Source: Ruminococcus sp. HUN007
GTDB taxonomy: Bacteria > Bacillota > Clostridia > Oscillospirales > Ruminococcaceae
Assembly (NCBI RefSeq): GCF_000712055.1
Contig: NZ_JOOA01000002.1
Coordinates: forward strand, 1,612,001-1,676,000
Reading direction: 5' to 3'
DNA: 64,000 nt
Shown: positions 63,567 to 64,000 of the stretch, one piece after another
Position numbering within the stretch: the stretch's first letter is position 1
How the letters are laid out: each line of letters starts with the position of its first letter
The notes under the pieces: generated by a model
Told to the model about the DNA's origin: nothing
Databases searched by the model: none
The model's input: only the letters and a program-made list of their open reading frames with translations
Made by a program: the position numbers and the translations under genes

Positions 63567-63674
63567 GTTTTTTCGTAATACCGACCATGGAATCCGCCTG
63601 ACTTCATAAATGAAGCTTCAGCCCTGATCCGGTACCCCTGCTGTGATCAGCAGGCGGAGTCAGTCTTACTTTTA

Positions 63675-64000
63675 TTATTTGAAGAATGTTTCCCAGAAAG
63701 AATTATTTTCTATCTTGCTTCCTGTCAGAAGAGCTCTGAGAATATATGTAGCGTCTGTCTGCTTGAATGACTTGCCGCTTTCGGAACCGTCAACGTCTGC
63801 TGACGCATTTGCAAGTTCGAAGATCTTATCCTTTGATTCGTTCTTAAGATCTTCACGGATGCTGCCCTTTATCAGATCATAAAGAACTCCGGCTTTGTCA
63901 TTTGAAAGTGAGCTTTCAAGCAGATATCTCAGCATGAATGTCGCATCGATCTGTGATACCTTGCCGTCAAGATTGAAGTCACCCTTCAGAATATCTGACT
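63675..64000 (-). CDS. C-terminal dockerin of a protein truncated by the window edge
   Basis: The frame is open past the right end. About 108 residues are visible: dockerin loop 1 KGDFNLDGKVSQIDATFMLRY, a longer helical linker, then loop 2 SADVDGSESGKSFKQTDATYILRALLTG. The second loop has a small insertion. The catalytic or binding modules lie outside the window. Hence the protein is one of the cellulosome-type components of this region. Confidence 0.75.
   Translation of the reverse strand, partial: SDILKGDFNLDGKVSQIDATFMLRYLLESSLSNDKAGVLYDLIKGSIREDLKNESKDKIFELANASADVDGSESGKSFKQTDATYILRALLTGSKIENNSFWETFFK

Overview
The window looks like the chromosome of a fibre-degrading, Gram-positive Ruminococcus (Oscillospiraceae), most like the cellulosome-forming R. 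flavefaciens group; the species is inferred. The reasons are at least seven proteins with type I dockerin modules in 64 kb, a dockerin-bearing GH11 xylanase, a GH26 mannanase beside a GH130 phosphorylase, T-box leaders, sortase-type surface proteins and strong AGGAGG-type ribosome binding sites.

Layout. 0-5.7 kb (+): membrane protein, tadA/ung, lipoprotein, degenerate CPBP protein and a DacA-type carboxypeptidase. 5.8-9.5 kb (-): an ECF sigma factor, a membrane anti-sigma candidate with an extracellular leucine-rich-repeat (LRR) domain, and a secreted LRR-dockerin protein. 9.7-11.4 kb (+): Ile T-box and ilvA. 11.7-18.2 kb: accessory zone with a repeat-containing unknown protein, a complete IS66-type element (20-bp terminal inverted repeats, 8-bp target duplication), two GNAT acetyltransferases and a Cys-rich mini-protein. 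18.3-21.6 kb: a second ECF sigma/anti-sigma pair, here with a dockerin ectodomain, divergent from a five-dockerin secreted protein. 21.8-30.6 kb: a small membrane protein, an IS remnant, an AAA+/DUF4143 ATPase, duplicated papain-like-dockerin genes and an AT-rich unknown/TPR gene pair. 30.8-37.5 kb (-): Trp T-box and trpEGDCFBA. 37.7-44.3 kb (-): a surface adhesin with 14 Cna_B/SpaA repeats. 44.9-47.9 kb (-): an unknown protein, and a radical SAM/SPASM enzyme followed by a dockerin protein. 48.3-64 kb: ychF, hipBA, GH11-dockerin, housekeeping genes (trpS, mazG, HU, rqcP, IreB-like), GH130/GH26, a TtcA-like gene and a truncated dockerin gene.

How the parts fit. The most interesting pattern is the pair of sigma/anti-sigma modules. 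In each, the anti-sigma ectodomain is a paralogue of the protein secreted from the adjacent gene (LRR with LRR, long dockerin with long dockerin). ECF-like promoter motifs (TGAGAC-N17-GTCTAA) lie in tandem before the five-dockerin gene. This resembles in logic, but not in protein family, the SigI/RsgI biomass sensors of Clostridium thermocellum.

Caution. Six coding disruptions or fusions in this window can each be explained by one A gained or lost in a poly-A tract. They may be sequencing errors, phase variation or real decay, so fusions and pseudogenes reported here should be read with that in mind.
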